64,000 bases of DNA from an uncultured Bacteroides sp. (GTDB lineage Bacteria; Bacteroidota; Bacteroidia; Bacteroidales; Bacteroidaceae), in assembly GCF_963666545.1 (NCBI RefSeq), contig NZ_OY762899.1, positions 2,914,001 through 2,978,000 of the forward strand. Direction: 5' to 3'. The position numbers and the translations under genes were made by a program. Within the stretch, counting starts at the first letter, position 1. Every line of letters begins with the position of its first letter. The notes under the pieces were generated by a model that saw only the letters and a program-made list of their open reading frames with translations, was not told the DNA's origin and made no database searches. Positions 24,419-32,923 of the stretch are shown here, in pieces.

Positions 24419-26857
24419 TTAAATAAATAAGTTGATGTTCGCATTGTCAGCTCGTTCCATATAAGTTGCTACGCCGCCTACAGTTACTTCATCCAACATT
24501 TCTTCTCGTTTTACTCCCATCACGTCCATTGACATTTGGCAGGCAATAAACTCTACTCCATTCTCTAAAGCTTGTTCGCGTAGCGACTCCAAAGAATCAA
24601 TTCCTTTGCGATGCATGATGTAACGCATCATTTTGCCACCCATGCCACCCATACTCATTTTGGAGAGTTTTAGACTTTGTGAGTTTCCGGGAAGCATCAT
24701 GCCAAACATCTTGCCGAAAATATCTTTATCAACATTTGGTTTATGTAGTTTCTTAATTACATTTAATCCCCAGAACGTGAAGAAGATAGTAACCTTTTGT
24801 CCGGTTGCAGCGGCACCATTTGCCAAGACAAAAGTGGCCAGAGCTTTATCAAGATCATCGCTGAACATGATAAAAGTCTTTCCTTTCCCGTCGCAAGAGC
24901 TAACTAGTTTACATGCCTTCGGTTCTTCTTTTTGAATGACGGTGAAGGATTTCCCACCCATCGATTCTTGAGAAACGAGACGATGACCGGTAGAGTTACA
25001 CCAAGCAGCAGCATCACGTAAGAAGCCGGGGTCGGTTGCGATAATTTCAATTTGTTCGCCTGGAACAAGAGTATCTACTACTTTCTTCATTTTGAGGATA
25101 GGGCCGGGGCATTGCAGTCCGCAGGCATCTACACGAATCGCTTTTACTGTCGGTTTATCTGCCGTTGATGCAGAATCTTCATTAACTATCGTCTGTTTGT
25201 GCTGAGTTACCGGTGTCACGGCAGCACTATACGTTTTGTATCCTCCCGATAGATTTCGTACGTTGGAGAATCCGTGTTGCGTAAGTATACGATAAGCTAG
25301 ATAGCCTCTCAAACCAACGGCGCAATAGATATATACTGGTTGATCGGTGGGTATTTCAGCTAAGTGATTGCGCAATTCATCAAGTGGAATATTCTTGGCA
25401 CCGGACAGTGCTCCAAGTGAAAACTCATCTACAGTACGTACGTCGAGTAAAAAGACCTCTTCAGGTTTTGCATCACGTACTTCTCTCCAATAAACAGGCT
25501 TCATATTCCCTGTAAGAATATTTTCCGCCACATAGCCTGCCATGGCTACCGGATCTTTGGCTGATGAGAAGGGTGGGGCATAAGCCTGTTCCACTTCCAT
25601 CAGATCGAATATTGTTCCTTTATGTTTGATGACTAATGCGATTTCATCAATACGTTTGTCTACTCCATCGTAGCCAACTATTTGGGCACCGTAAAGGCGA
25701 CCGCTTTGTTCATCAAAGGTGATTTTGATACTCAATGGCAATGCATCGGGGTAATATCCCGCATGAGAGGAAGAGTGTGTGGTTGACGATAAGTAAGCAA
25801 TGCTTTCTTGTTTCAAGCGTTTAGCCGGTAACCCGGTAGAGGCGACCGTGAGATCGAATACTTTGGCAATGGAGGTACCGATAGACCCCTCATACTTTCG
25901 TTGATTTCCAAATAGTACGTTGTCTGCCACAATACGTCCTTGACGGTTGGCCGGTCCGGCCAGATAGTTAAGCCATGGTTTTCCGGTAATGGGGTGTGGA
26001 AACTCAATCACATCACCTATGGCATAAATAGCCTCATCCGAAGTTTGCAGATACTCGTCTACCTGAATTCCTCCGGCAACGCCGATAGTGAGTCCGGCTT
26101 CCTTAGCAAGAGTTGTTTCGGGGCGCACACCAATGGAAAGTATAATGATGTCCGCACCAATTGTCTGTCCATCTTTAAATACTACTTCCATGCCATCCTC
26201 GTTTTTTTTAAACGAAGCAACTGCCTGTTCTAAATAAAGGTTTACTCCTCTCTCCATTAGATGTTGATGAACCAAAGCGGCCATGGAGAAGTCGATGGGA
26301 GCCATCACCTGATTTCCCATTTCCACAATAGAAACCTTAGCACCCAGAGCATGAAGATTCTCTGCCATCTCGAGGCCAATGAATCCGGCACCTACAACTA
26401 CTGCCTGCTTTACGTCGTGACAGTTGATATATGCTTTAATCCGATCCGTATCATTCACATTTCTCAGAGTGAAAATCCCTTCAGAATCAATGCCTGGTAG
26501 TGGCGGACGCACGGGAGAGGCGCCGGTAGAGATTACCAACTTATCATAATTTTCGTAGTATTCACTGCCATCATTGCGACGTATTGTTACCTGTTTTTGC
26601 TCTTTGTTAATAGCAACGACTTCATTTTCTGTTCGTACATCTACTTTAAAGCGTGTCGAAAAAGCCTGCGGAGTTTGCACAAACAATTTCTCGCGTTCGG
26701 CAATTACCCCTCCTATATAATAAGGTAAGCCACAATTGGCATAAGAGATGTATTTCCCTTTCTCTAGCAGGATAATTTCAGCAGTTTCGTCTACTCTTCT
26801 GATGCGTGCAGCAGTGGTTGCACCTCCGGCAACACCTCCAATGATAATGATCTTCAT
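24419..26857 (-). CDS. CoA-disulfide-reductase-like flavoprotein fused to rhodanese, TusA and DsrE domains
   Basis: 812-residue cytoplasmic sulfur-handling protein. Residues 1-~445 are a pyridine-nucleotide disulfide oxidoreductase: FAD motif GGVAGGATTAARIRR, redox Cys in YANCGLPYY (C42) as in CoA-disulfide reductases, and the NAD loop VVGAGFIGLEMAE. Residues ~460-550 are a rhodanese domain with active-site loop CAVGLR (C512). Residues ~573-645 are TusA/SirA with CPGP (C583). Residues ~660-812 are a DsrE/DsrF/PrkA-like domain (FSDDLDKALATFVLANGAA). The set forms a plausible relay for sulfane sulfur, from persulfide reduction through rhodanese to TusA and DsrE. The substrate (CoA persulfide, polysulfide) is inferred from families, not seen. 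Confidence 0.93.
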   Translation of the reverse strand: MKIIIIGGVAGGATTAARIRRVDETAEIILLEKGKYISYANCGLPYYIGGVIAEREKLFVQTPQAFSTRFKVDVRTENEVVAINKEQKQVTIRRNDGSEYYENYDKLVISTGASPVRPPLPGIDSEGIFTLRNVNDTDRIKAYINCHDVKQAVVVGAGFIGLEMAENLHALGAKVSIVEMGNQVMAPIDFSMAALVHQHLMERGVNLYLEQAVASFKKNEDGMEVVFKDGQTIGADIIILSIGVRPETTLAKEAGLTIGVAGGIQVDEYLQTSDEAIYAIGDVIEFPHPITGKPWLNYLAGPANRQGRIVADNVLFGNQRKYEGSIGTSIAKVFDLTVASTGLPAKRLKQESIAYLSSTTHSSSHAGYYPDALPLSIKITFDEQSGRLYGAQIVGYDGVDKRIDEIALVIKHKGTIFDLMEVEQAYAPPFSSAKDPVAMAGYVAENILTGNMKPVYWREVRDAKPEEVFLLDVRTVDEFSLGALSGAKNIPLDELRNHLAEIPTDQPVYIYCAVGLRGYLAYRILTQHGFSNVRNLSGGYKTYSAAVTPVTQHKQTIVNEDSASTADKPTVKAIRVDACGLQCPGPILKMKKVVDTLVPGEQIEIIATDPGFLRDAAAWCNSTGHRLVSQESMGGKSFTVIQKEEPKACKLVSSCDGKGKTFIMFSDDLDKALATFVLANGAAATGQKVTIFFTFWGLNVIKKLHKPNVDKDIFGKMFGMMLPGNSQSLKLSKMSMGGMGGKMMRYIMHRKGIDSLESLREQALENGVEFIACQMSMDVMGVKREEMLDEVTVGGVATYMERADNANINLFI

Positions 26858-26980
26858 GCGTTTATAACTTTTTATCGATAAATAGTTTCTAATGGAAATA
26901 ACAATTGGAGTGAATGATTTGTTTTGGATGAGGATGAAAGAATTTAGTGTTTATATAATCATATTTGTTAGTCTCTTAAT

Positions 26981-27319
26981 TTAACGAAGAAAAGAATATG
27001 CAAAAAGAACTCCAGTGAGAATAGCTATCATTGTCAGCAGGAAAGCATAGATAGTTTCTCTATTGACAAATACCCCTTTGTTTTTGATGTAGATTCTCAT
27101 TGACTGCCAGTTCTTTATGATATGTAGGACAGATAAAATGGTGAAAGCAAGTCCGGTAAAAATATGGATAACAGTGAAAAGATGTATGAAGAAGGCTGCC
27201 TCGAAAGCCTCAAAAAACTGAATCATGATTGCTGTTATCACCAAAACTGCGAGTGTGAGAAATAGCCCCACAGATACAAATTTGCGACGACTGAATACTT
27301 TTTTATGCGATACTACCAT
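26981..27319 (-). CDS. Small membrane protein, DUF4405/cytochrome-b-like
   Basis: 112-residue protein with three predicted membrane helices (about residues 16-36, 42-64 and 88-110). His residues in FIHLFTVIHIFTGLAF and LSVLHIIKNW suggest a di-haem or metal site like that in the DUF4405 family. The last gene of the TonB-receptor/DUF4249 unit, 15 bp downstream. It might pass electrons to an imported metal chelate, but nothing in the sequence proves this. Confidence 0.65.
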   Translation of the reverse strand: MVVSHKKVFSRRKFVSVGLFLTLAVLVITAIMIQFFEAFEAAFFIHLFTVIHIFTGLAFTILSVLHIIKNWQSMRIYIKNKGVFVNRETIYAFLLTMIAILTGVLFAYSFLR

Positions 27320-27334
27320 AACTTGTTGTTTCTT

Positions 27335-28162
27335 TTATTCTTGAATAGTGTAATCTTTAACATCGACTTCCGATAATCTAAAATATCCATAAGCAAAATT
27401 CTCATGATTAGTTTGGTTTACAATATTACCACGAACACCTGCAGGTGTTGACGCAAATGGTCGGTCATCATTACCCGATGCTAATAATATCTTGTTAAAG
27501 TAATTATAATATCTTTTTGAAATTCCATATAATTTTATGTCTACTATATCTCCAGGTTTTAAGTCTTCATGTGAATAGAATACCGATGTTAAGCTACCTC
27601 TATTTTTTTCGTTGTTTTCAATACTGTATTGAGGATATATTACATGACTCATCGTAACACTATATAGATAGTAATTATACTCAGCGCCATTATCCTGATA
27701 GTAATATGTAATCTCGATTTCGTCACCTGCCATACCTCCTTTATTGTTTTGGTCGATAGTCTCTTCAATCTTTGGCGTACCGATTAATGTTTCTGTAGCC
27801 GTGTATGTTTCTCCATTTAACAGAACTGTCAATGTATATATTTCTCCAATAACCGGTTTGAAATTGGTACAGAGATATTCTCCGGTACCGGGAGTTTCTA
27901 TAAAATTAAAAACTGTATTTGTCGTATTCTTAACAGTAATGGTTGCTCCCGAAATTGCAGGAAATTTATCGCTGTAATAACCTGTTGTAGTAGATAATGT
28001 AATCTTTTGTTCGTTGCCAGTCGTATTCTTCACCCAGTCAATTGACGCGTCTATAACCAATCTTGGTGTTGCTGTATCTAAATCGACATTAATAACATCC
28101 TCATGGCATCCGGTTAAAAGCAATACAGTCACGAATACTAGAACTTTATTTAATCTTTTCAT
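27335..28162 (-). CDS. DUF4249 lipoprotein
   Basis: 275-residue lipoprotein with a clear lipobox (LLLTGC, Cys about residue 19). The body is beta-rich with the DUF4249 pattern: TPRLVIDASIDW near the start, an Ig-like ITVKNTTNTVFNF region, GEIYTLTVLLNGETYTATETL, and a C-terminal region ending in YFRLSEVDVKDYTI. DUF4249 genes usually pair with TonB receptors, as here (33 bp downstream of one). The protein is probably a surface-exposed partner of the receptor, with a role analogous to SusD. The ligand is unknown. Confidence 0.85.
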   Translation of the reverse strand: MKRLNKVLVFVTVLLLTGCHEDVINVDLDTATPRLVIDASIDWVKNTTGNEQKITLSTTTGYYSDKFPAISGATITVKNTTNTVFNFIETPGTGEYLCTNFKPVIGEIYTLTVLLNGETYTATETLIGTPKIEETIDQNNKGGMAGDEIEITYYYQDNGAEYNYYLYSVTMSHVIYPQYSIENNEKNRGSLTSVFYSHEDLKPGDIVDIKLYGISKRYYNYFNKILLASGNDDRPFASTPAGVRGNIVNQTNHENFAYGYFRLSEVDVKDYTIQE

Positions 28163-28195
28163 CTTCTGTTTTTTTTATAAGTTAGGTATTCCTTT

Positions 28196-30571
28196 TTAGA
28201 ATTTAAAATTGTAAGTCACACCAGGGATAATTCCGAATATTGACATTCTTTTTACTTCACTCAGTCCCGACGTTGTATTTTGTCCAAAAGTATATGCAGC
28301 TGCATTTTTTCTGTTGTAAGCATTATAAATGCTGAAAACCCATTCACCTTGCCATCCTTTTTTCTTATCCGGATTTGGCGTATAAGTTGCCGACAAATCT
28401 AAATGATGATATGCCGAGAGGGAATTCGCATTTCTCGTTCCGTAATTTGCCACAGAAATTCCATGATATTGGTATTTACCGTTTGGAAATGTTGCAGCTT
28501 TACCTGTCTGATAGGTAAAAATGCCTCCAAAAGACCACTTTCTATTAAACTGATAAGCAGCAGTAACTGATAAATTATGTAATTTATCATAATTAGCGCG
28601 GTACCATTTACCATTATTTATTCCCGGTTCATTTATATTTCTACCCGGTGTTTTTTGTTCTGCCCTGGAAAGAGTATAAGATAACCAACCTGTTAGTCTT
28701 CCACTATTTTTTTTGGCCATTAACTCAAAACCATACGAACGTGCTTTGCCATTTAGAAGTACTCTTTCTATTGCTTTATGTGCAACTAATTCGGCGCCAT
28801 CAATATAATCAGCTTTGTTCTTTATGCTTTTATAGAATGTCTCTACTTCTAAGGAATATCTATCATCTCCAAAATTTTGAAGATAACCTAATGCTATCTG
28901 ATCTGAAATTTCCGGTTTAAGAAATTGGTCGCTTGGTGCCCAGATACCAAGCGGTGTTGCGGATGCAGTATTCGAAATTAAGTGAATGTATTGAGCCATC
29001 CGGTTATAGCCTAGCTTGATAGATTTATTGTCGTTTAAAGCATAAGCTATTGCGACACGAGGTTCAAGATTATTAAAACCTATAATTTTTTTATTAGTGT
29101 TGTAACTTATTGTCCCTGTTGGGATGGCTTCTTCATAGATTTGGAATTCCGGATTGAAGACTACTGCTTCATTATTTTTGTACGTGTTTACTTCTTCCTT
29201 TCCTAATCTCTGAAAATTACTGTATCGAAGTCCGTAGCTAACAGATAGTTTTTCAGTTAGTTTTTGTTCGGCGCCAATGTATAATGCATTTTCGGAGGCA
29301 TTTTTTTTAGCGATTTGATCAGGATGAATACCTGAAGATTCACCGAAAGGGTTAATTGTCCCGGGGTTAAATTTGTAATAGATGGCGTTTAATCCATAAT
29401 TCAATGCGAATTTGTTTGAAATATAGTGTTTGAAATCATACTTGAAATTATAATTTTTCACATCCGATTTCCAGTCTATACCTGCAAATTTTATTTTTAA
29501 GCCATAGTTATAATCACTATAAACGGCAGACATATTAGAAAAGATCTTATCTGAAAAGAAGTGGTTCCACCTTACATTAAAAAGAATATTTCCATAGTTG
29601 TTTATTAGAGATTTATTCATATCAAAAACGTCATTACCCAAATATCCTGACACAAAAAGATTGTTCTTATTGTTGAATTTGTAATTAAACTTGGCGTTCA
29701 AATCATAGAAATAGGCAGAATTTGGCTCATCAGCCAGTTTTAGAAAAAGATGTGCGTACGTCCCCCTTCCGGCTATTACAAATGAACTCTTCTCTTTTAC
29801 AATCGGACCTTCAACTAATAATCGGCTGGAAATTAGCCCAATTCCTCCATTCACATGATATTCTTTATTATTTCCTTCTTTTTGATAAATATCCAAAACA
29901 GAAGATACCCGCCCCCCGAAATTAGCAGGAATGCCTCCTTTATATAATTTCAAATCTTTAATAACATCGGAATTAAAAACAGAAAAAAAGCCGAATAAAT
30001 GAGAAGTATTGTAAACGACTGCTTCATCTAATAGCACAAGATTCCCATCAACCGAACCTCCTCTCACATTAAATCCTGATGCACCTTCTTGGGCATTGGC
30101 TACTCCGGGTAGTTGCAATAGCGATTTTAAAACATCGACTTCACCCATAACCGCTGGCATTTTTTTTATCGTGTTTAGAGAAAGCTTATTCACACTCATT
30201 TCCGGTTTGTAAATTCTTGTTTTTGTTTCATTAACTGTAACAACAACTTCTCCCAGTGTTGAAGTCTTTTCAAACAGTTTAAAATTCTTTGTTGTGTTTC
30301 CTGTTAGGGAGAATTTTTCTTGAACCGTCTCAAATCCCATATAACTGACGGTGATGGTATAATCTCCTTTTGGCAATGTGATTGAATAAAAGCCGTAAGA
30401 ATTAGTAATAGTAGAAGCACTTTTTGCTTCTACTATTACAATGCTCGTACCAATTAATGTTTCATTGTTGGAGTTGTCAACAACGCTTCCACTCAATGTA
30501 AATTTCTCTTGAGAGAAAGCATTAAATGCAGTTGTTAAGAACAATAGGACACAAAAAATAATCATTCTCAT
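28196..30571 (-). CDS. TonB-dependent receptor with carboxypeptidase-regulatory-like domain
   Basis: 791-residue outer-membrane transporter. A signal peptide (to FNAFSQ) is followed by a CarboxypepD_reg-like beta-sandwich (SGSVVDNSNNETLIGTSIVI to YMGFETVQEKF), then the plug (LGEVVVTVNETKTRIYKPEM, GGSVDGNLVLLDEAVVYN, LYKGGIPANFGGRVSSVLDI) and the barrel, ending GVTYNFKF. The plug differs from SusC (no NPLYVIDG), so this is the non-SusC class that pairs with DUF4249 proteins. It is the first gene of a three-gene minus-strand unit and lies just downstream of a LytS/LytTR regulatory pair. Confidence 0.92.
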   Translation of the reverse strand: MRMIIFCVLLFLTTAFNAFSQEKFTLSGSVVDNSNNETLIGTSIVIVEAKSASTITNSYGFYSITLPKGDYTITVSYMGFETVQEKFSLTGNTTKNFKLFEKTSTLGEVVVTVNETKTRIYKPEMSVNKLSLNTIKKMPAVMGEVDVLKSLLQLPGVANAQEGASGFNVRGGSVDGNLVLLDEAVVYNTSHLFGFFSVFNSDVIKDLKLYKGGIPANFGGRVSSVLDIYQKEGNNKEYHVNGGIGLISSRLLVEGPIVKEKSSFVIAGRGTYAHLFLKLADEPNSAYFYDLNAKFNYKFNNKNNLFVSGYLGNDVFDMNKSLINNYGNILFNVRWNHFFSDKIFSNMSAVYSDYNYGLKIKFAGIDWKSDVKNYNFKYDFKHYISNKFALNYGLNAIYYKFNPGTINPFGESSGIHPDQIAKKNASENALYIGAEQKLTEKLSVSYGLRYSNFQRLGKEEVNTYKNNEAVVFNPEFQIYEEAIPTGTISYNTNKKIIGFNNLEPRVAIAYALNDNKSIKLGYNRMAQYIHLISNTASATPLGIWAPSDQFLKPEISDQIALGYLQNFGDDRYSLEVETFYKSIKNKADYIDGAELVAHKAIERVLLNGKARSYGFELMAKKNSGRLTGWLSYTLSRAEQKTPGRNINEPGINNGKWYRANYDKLHNLSVTAAYQFNRKWSFGGIFTYQTGKAATFPNGKYQYHGISVANYGTRNANSLSAYHHLDLSATYTPNPDKKKGWQGEWVFSIYNAYNRKNAAAYTFGQNTTSGLSEVKRMSIFGIIPGVTYNFKF

Positions 30572-30640
30572 TCTACTTATTTATTAGAGTTTATATTTAC
30601 TAAATGACTTGTTCTTTTATTGAATGGTGTGAATCTATCC

Positions 30641-30648
30641 CAAACATA
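30641..30648 (-). promoter_or_regulatory. -7 element (TATGTTTG) for the TonB receptor unit
   Basis: Plus-strand CAAACATA reads TATGTTTG on the minus strand, 70 nt upstream of the receptor ATG at 30571. The 267-bp spacer also contains an 8-bp inverted repeat CATCGTGA/TCACGATG near 30680-30710, which could be a regulator site. Confidence 0.45.
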
Positions 30649-30838
30649 AATATCATATATGGGTTGTACATCCAGATACATCGTGAACCACTCTTGTGAT
30701 CACGATGCAAATATGATGTAATAAAAAAGCTTGTGATAATTTTTGAGAAGAAGGAACTGATTTAAGCGATGAATGTGATATGCGCCGTTTCTTCCCAAGT
30801 AGATAAGATTTCGAGGTATTTTTAAAGGAGAGCGACTT

Positions 30839-31537
30839 CTAGGTATGGCGATTGAAAAACTCGTCTACGCAAGTTTTGTAAGTTCTTCCAATAGGGAACT
30901 CTTTATCGCCAATGAAAATAGTCGTCCCTCTCACTGCTTCAATTTTACTAAAAGGTAAGATGAAACTGCGGTGCACACGAATGAAGTCAGTAGGGTTTAA
31001 TTTTTCCATCATATCCTTCATGGGCATCCGCGTCACAATGGCTTTGCGGCCTTTGGTATAAATTTTGAGATAATCGGCTAATCCTTCAATATATAAGATG
31101 TCATCTAAAGGAATTTTCACCAAACAGAAATCAGCACGAACAAAGATGTTTTTATCTGCACTCTGCCCTTTTTTATTAATGTATTCAGAATACTCTTTAG
31201 CTTTGGTAATGGCTTGTGTAAATCGTTTCAGATTGATGGGCTTAAGCAAATAGTCAATAGCGTTCAACTCATAACTGACTGCGGCGTATTCGCTGAAAGC
31301 AGTCGTGAAAATCACCATCGTTTTTTGTTGCAATGATTTTACTAAATTAATTCCGTTCATGGCAGGCATTTGTATATCACAAAAGATTAAGTCAATAGGA
31401 TATTTTTGCAAATACTTCAATGCTTCGTTGGGTTGAGTGAACGTTTTTTGAAGATTTATATTTTCACTTTTGTCGCACAATGATTTAATCACTGTGAGTG
31501 CTAGTGGTTCATCGTCTATAGCAATGGCATTTATCAT
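30839..31537 (-). CDS. LytTR-family response regulator
   Basis: 232-residue cytoplasmic transcription factor. The receiver domain (1-~120) has the acidic cluster IDDEP, the phospho-acceptor Asp in FCDIQMPAMNG (D54), FTTAFSEYA and the Lys in LLKPI. A LytTR DNA-binding domain follows (~135-232; VRADFCLVKIPLDDILYIEG, FIRVHRSFILP, FPIGRTYK). It overlaps its cognate kinase by 4 bp (ATGA), a standard translationally coupled pair. Likely targets are the TonB receptor unit just downstream, as inferred from position. Confidence 0.93.
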   Translation of the reverse strand: MINAIAIDDEPLALTVIKSLCDKSENINLQKTFTQPNEALKYLQKYPIDLIFCDIQMPAMNGINLVKSLQQKTMVIFTTAFSEYAAVSYELNAIDYLLKPINLKRFTQAITKAKEYSEYINKKGQSADKNIFVRADFCLVKIPLDDILYIEGLADYLKIYTKGRKAIVTRMPMKDMMEKLNPTDFIRVHRSFILPFSKIEAVRGTTIFIGDKEFPIGRTYKTCVDEFFNRHT

Positions 31538-32559
31538 TGTAAATTGATATATAGAGAAACAATAAATTGCTTTTCGGTATCATTAATAACCAACAAATGA
31601 TTTGAAGGATAAATCAAATTCAGGCGATGTTTTGTGTTCTCAATTCCTAAACCGCTTCTTTCAGTAATATTCCGCTGGACATTCACTTTATTATTTGTTA
31701 CACTCAGCTGAAATTCTTTTTGATTCATTGTTATTTCAATTTTGATATGACTTTTTTGTTCGGAATTCACTCCATGCTTAAAAGCGTTTTCAACAAAAGG
31801 AATCAACAGCATAGGGGCTATCTGCAAAGCAGGGATATTTTCCAAACTATAGTATTCCAATTTCACGCTTTTGTCCAAGCGCAATCTTTGTAATTCAATA
31901 AAATTACTTATATAATTTATCTCATCTTCTAGCAATACAAAATCCTGTTGTGTATCTCTCATAGTATAACGCATCATCTCTGAAAGTTTATCTACCATGT
32001 CTGCCGTTTTTGGTGAAGTGTCAATAGCAGTAGCATAAATATTGTTCAATGTATTAAATAGAAAGTGGGGGTTTATCTGTGATTTTAGAGAAGCGATTTG
32101 TGCTGAAAGCCTTTCGTGTTCAACTTGCTTTAGCCTGTTGTAAAATGTCCATAAAATAGATGATACAATGGACAAGAGCCACAATGAAATGGCATTGATT
32201 ATGATAACGGGAATGATTTTTTCAATAGCCGGGTTTGTTTTGGCTAACGTTTCAGGGTTGAAACTGGAAAAGATAAAGATGACGGGCAAAAGGAAAAACA
32301 CTACCGCTATCATCAATAATAGGACTAAAAAATAGAGCCAGCCTTTTTTCGCAAATAGATATTTAGGAATAAGAAAAAAGTAATTGAGGTAAAATGTGAT
32401 TAATAAGACGCTGCTTAAGGAGAAGCATAGTAAAAGATACTTTATGTCAGAGGCGGGATCTAACAAATTGAAAACCTGGTCGGTCGAAATATATGGAATA
32501 ATTAGCAACAACACCCAGACTAAGGTATGTATGGCAATAGTGAGTCGTTTAACTTTCAT
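31534..32559 (-). CDS. LytS/YehU-type sensor histidine kinase
   Basis: 341-residue membrane kinase. Four N-terminal helices lie within residues ~1-150, followed by a short coiled coil and the His_kinase domain with the phospho-acceptor in QINPHFLFNTLNNIY. The ATPase region has the N-box FVENAFKHG and GLGIENTKHRL. No extracellular sensor domain is evident, so the signal is probably sensed within the membrane. The ATG at 32559 is preferred over a GTG at 32565. The gene is divergent from the sigma-54 regulator across a 360-bp spacer. Confidence 0.92.
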   Translation of the reverse strand: MKVKRLTIAIHTLVWVLLLIIPYISTDQVFNLLDPASDIKYLLLCFSLSSVLLITFYLNYFFLIPKYLFAKKGWLYFLVLLLMIAVVFFLLPVIFIFSSFNPETLAKTNPAIEKIIPVIIINAISLWLLSIVSSILWTFYNRLKQVEHERLSAQIASLKSQINPHFLFNTLNNIYATAIDTSPKTADMVDKLSEMMRYTMRDTQQDFVLLEDEINYISNFIELQRLRLDKSVKLEYYSLENIPALQIAPMLLIPFVENAFKHGVNSEQKSHIKIEITMNQKEFQLSVTNNKVNVQRNITERSGLGIENTKHRLNLIYPSNHLLVINDTEKQFIVSLYINLQ

Positions 32560-32565
32560 AATCAC

Positions 32566-32923
32566 TTCTTAAAATAACTCCAAAATTAAAGATTTATTTC
32601 TTTCACTTCAAAAAAAACGAGAAGAAGGTGGATAGTTTGTCGAAGTATGAATAAACATACAAATATAAGCATTTCTGTGCAGATAAACAAATGGAAAGAA
32701 CATAAGGTGTTGAATGTTAGATGATTGAGTTTTTTTAGTAACTTATATTCATCCCTTATGTATCGAAAAACGTCTTTAAATTTTCCTGTTTGGCTTTAAG
32801 GTGTTATATTTGGAGCATAAATTCTAATGAGCGATATAACTGGCATACATTTCCTGTTTGATTTCCTTCTTCATAAGTCTGAGGAATTGGAAGCCTCTTC
32901 TCTAGCAAAATAACAGTAGAAAA
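32566..32923. other. Divergent spacer between the LytS kinase and the sigma-54 regulator
   Basis: Contains a plus-strand -7 element TATATTTG (32805-32812) with a TTTG 12 nt upstream, and a 28-codon frame 32827-32913 that ends 10 bp before the regulator start. The left part is A-rich with no clear element. Confidence 0.5.
32827..32913 (+). CDS. Possible 28-codon upstream ORF before the sigma-54 regulator
   Basis: Starts 15 nt after a TATATTTG element and stops 10 nt before the regulator ATG, so if transcribed it would be the first frame of the mRNA. The predicted peptide (MSDITGIHFLFDFLLHKSEE..., ending SSLAK) is amphipathic and has no known family. It may be a leader peptide that affects regulator translation or simply a chance frame. 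Confidence 0.25.
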   Translation: MSDITGIHFLFDFLLHKSEELEASSLAK

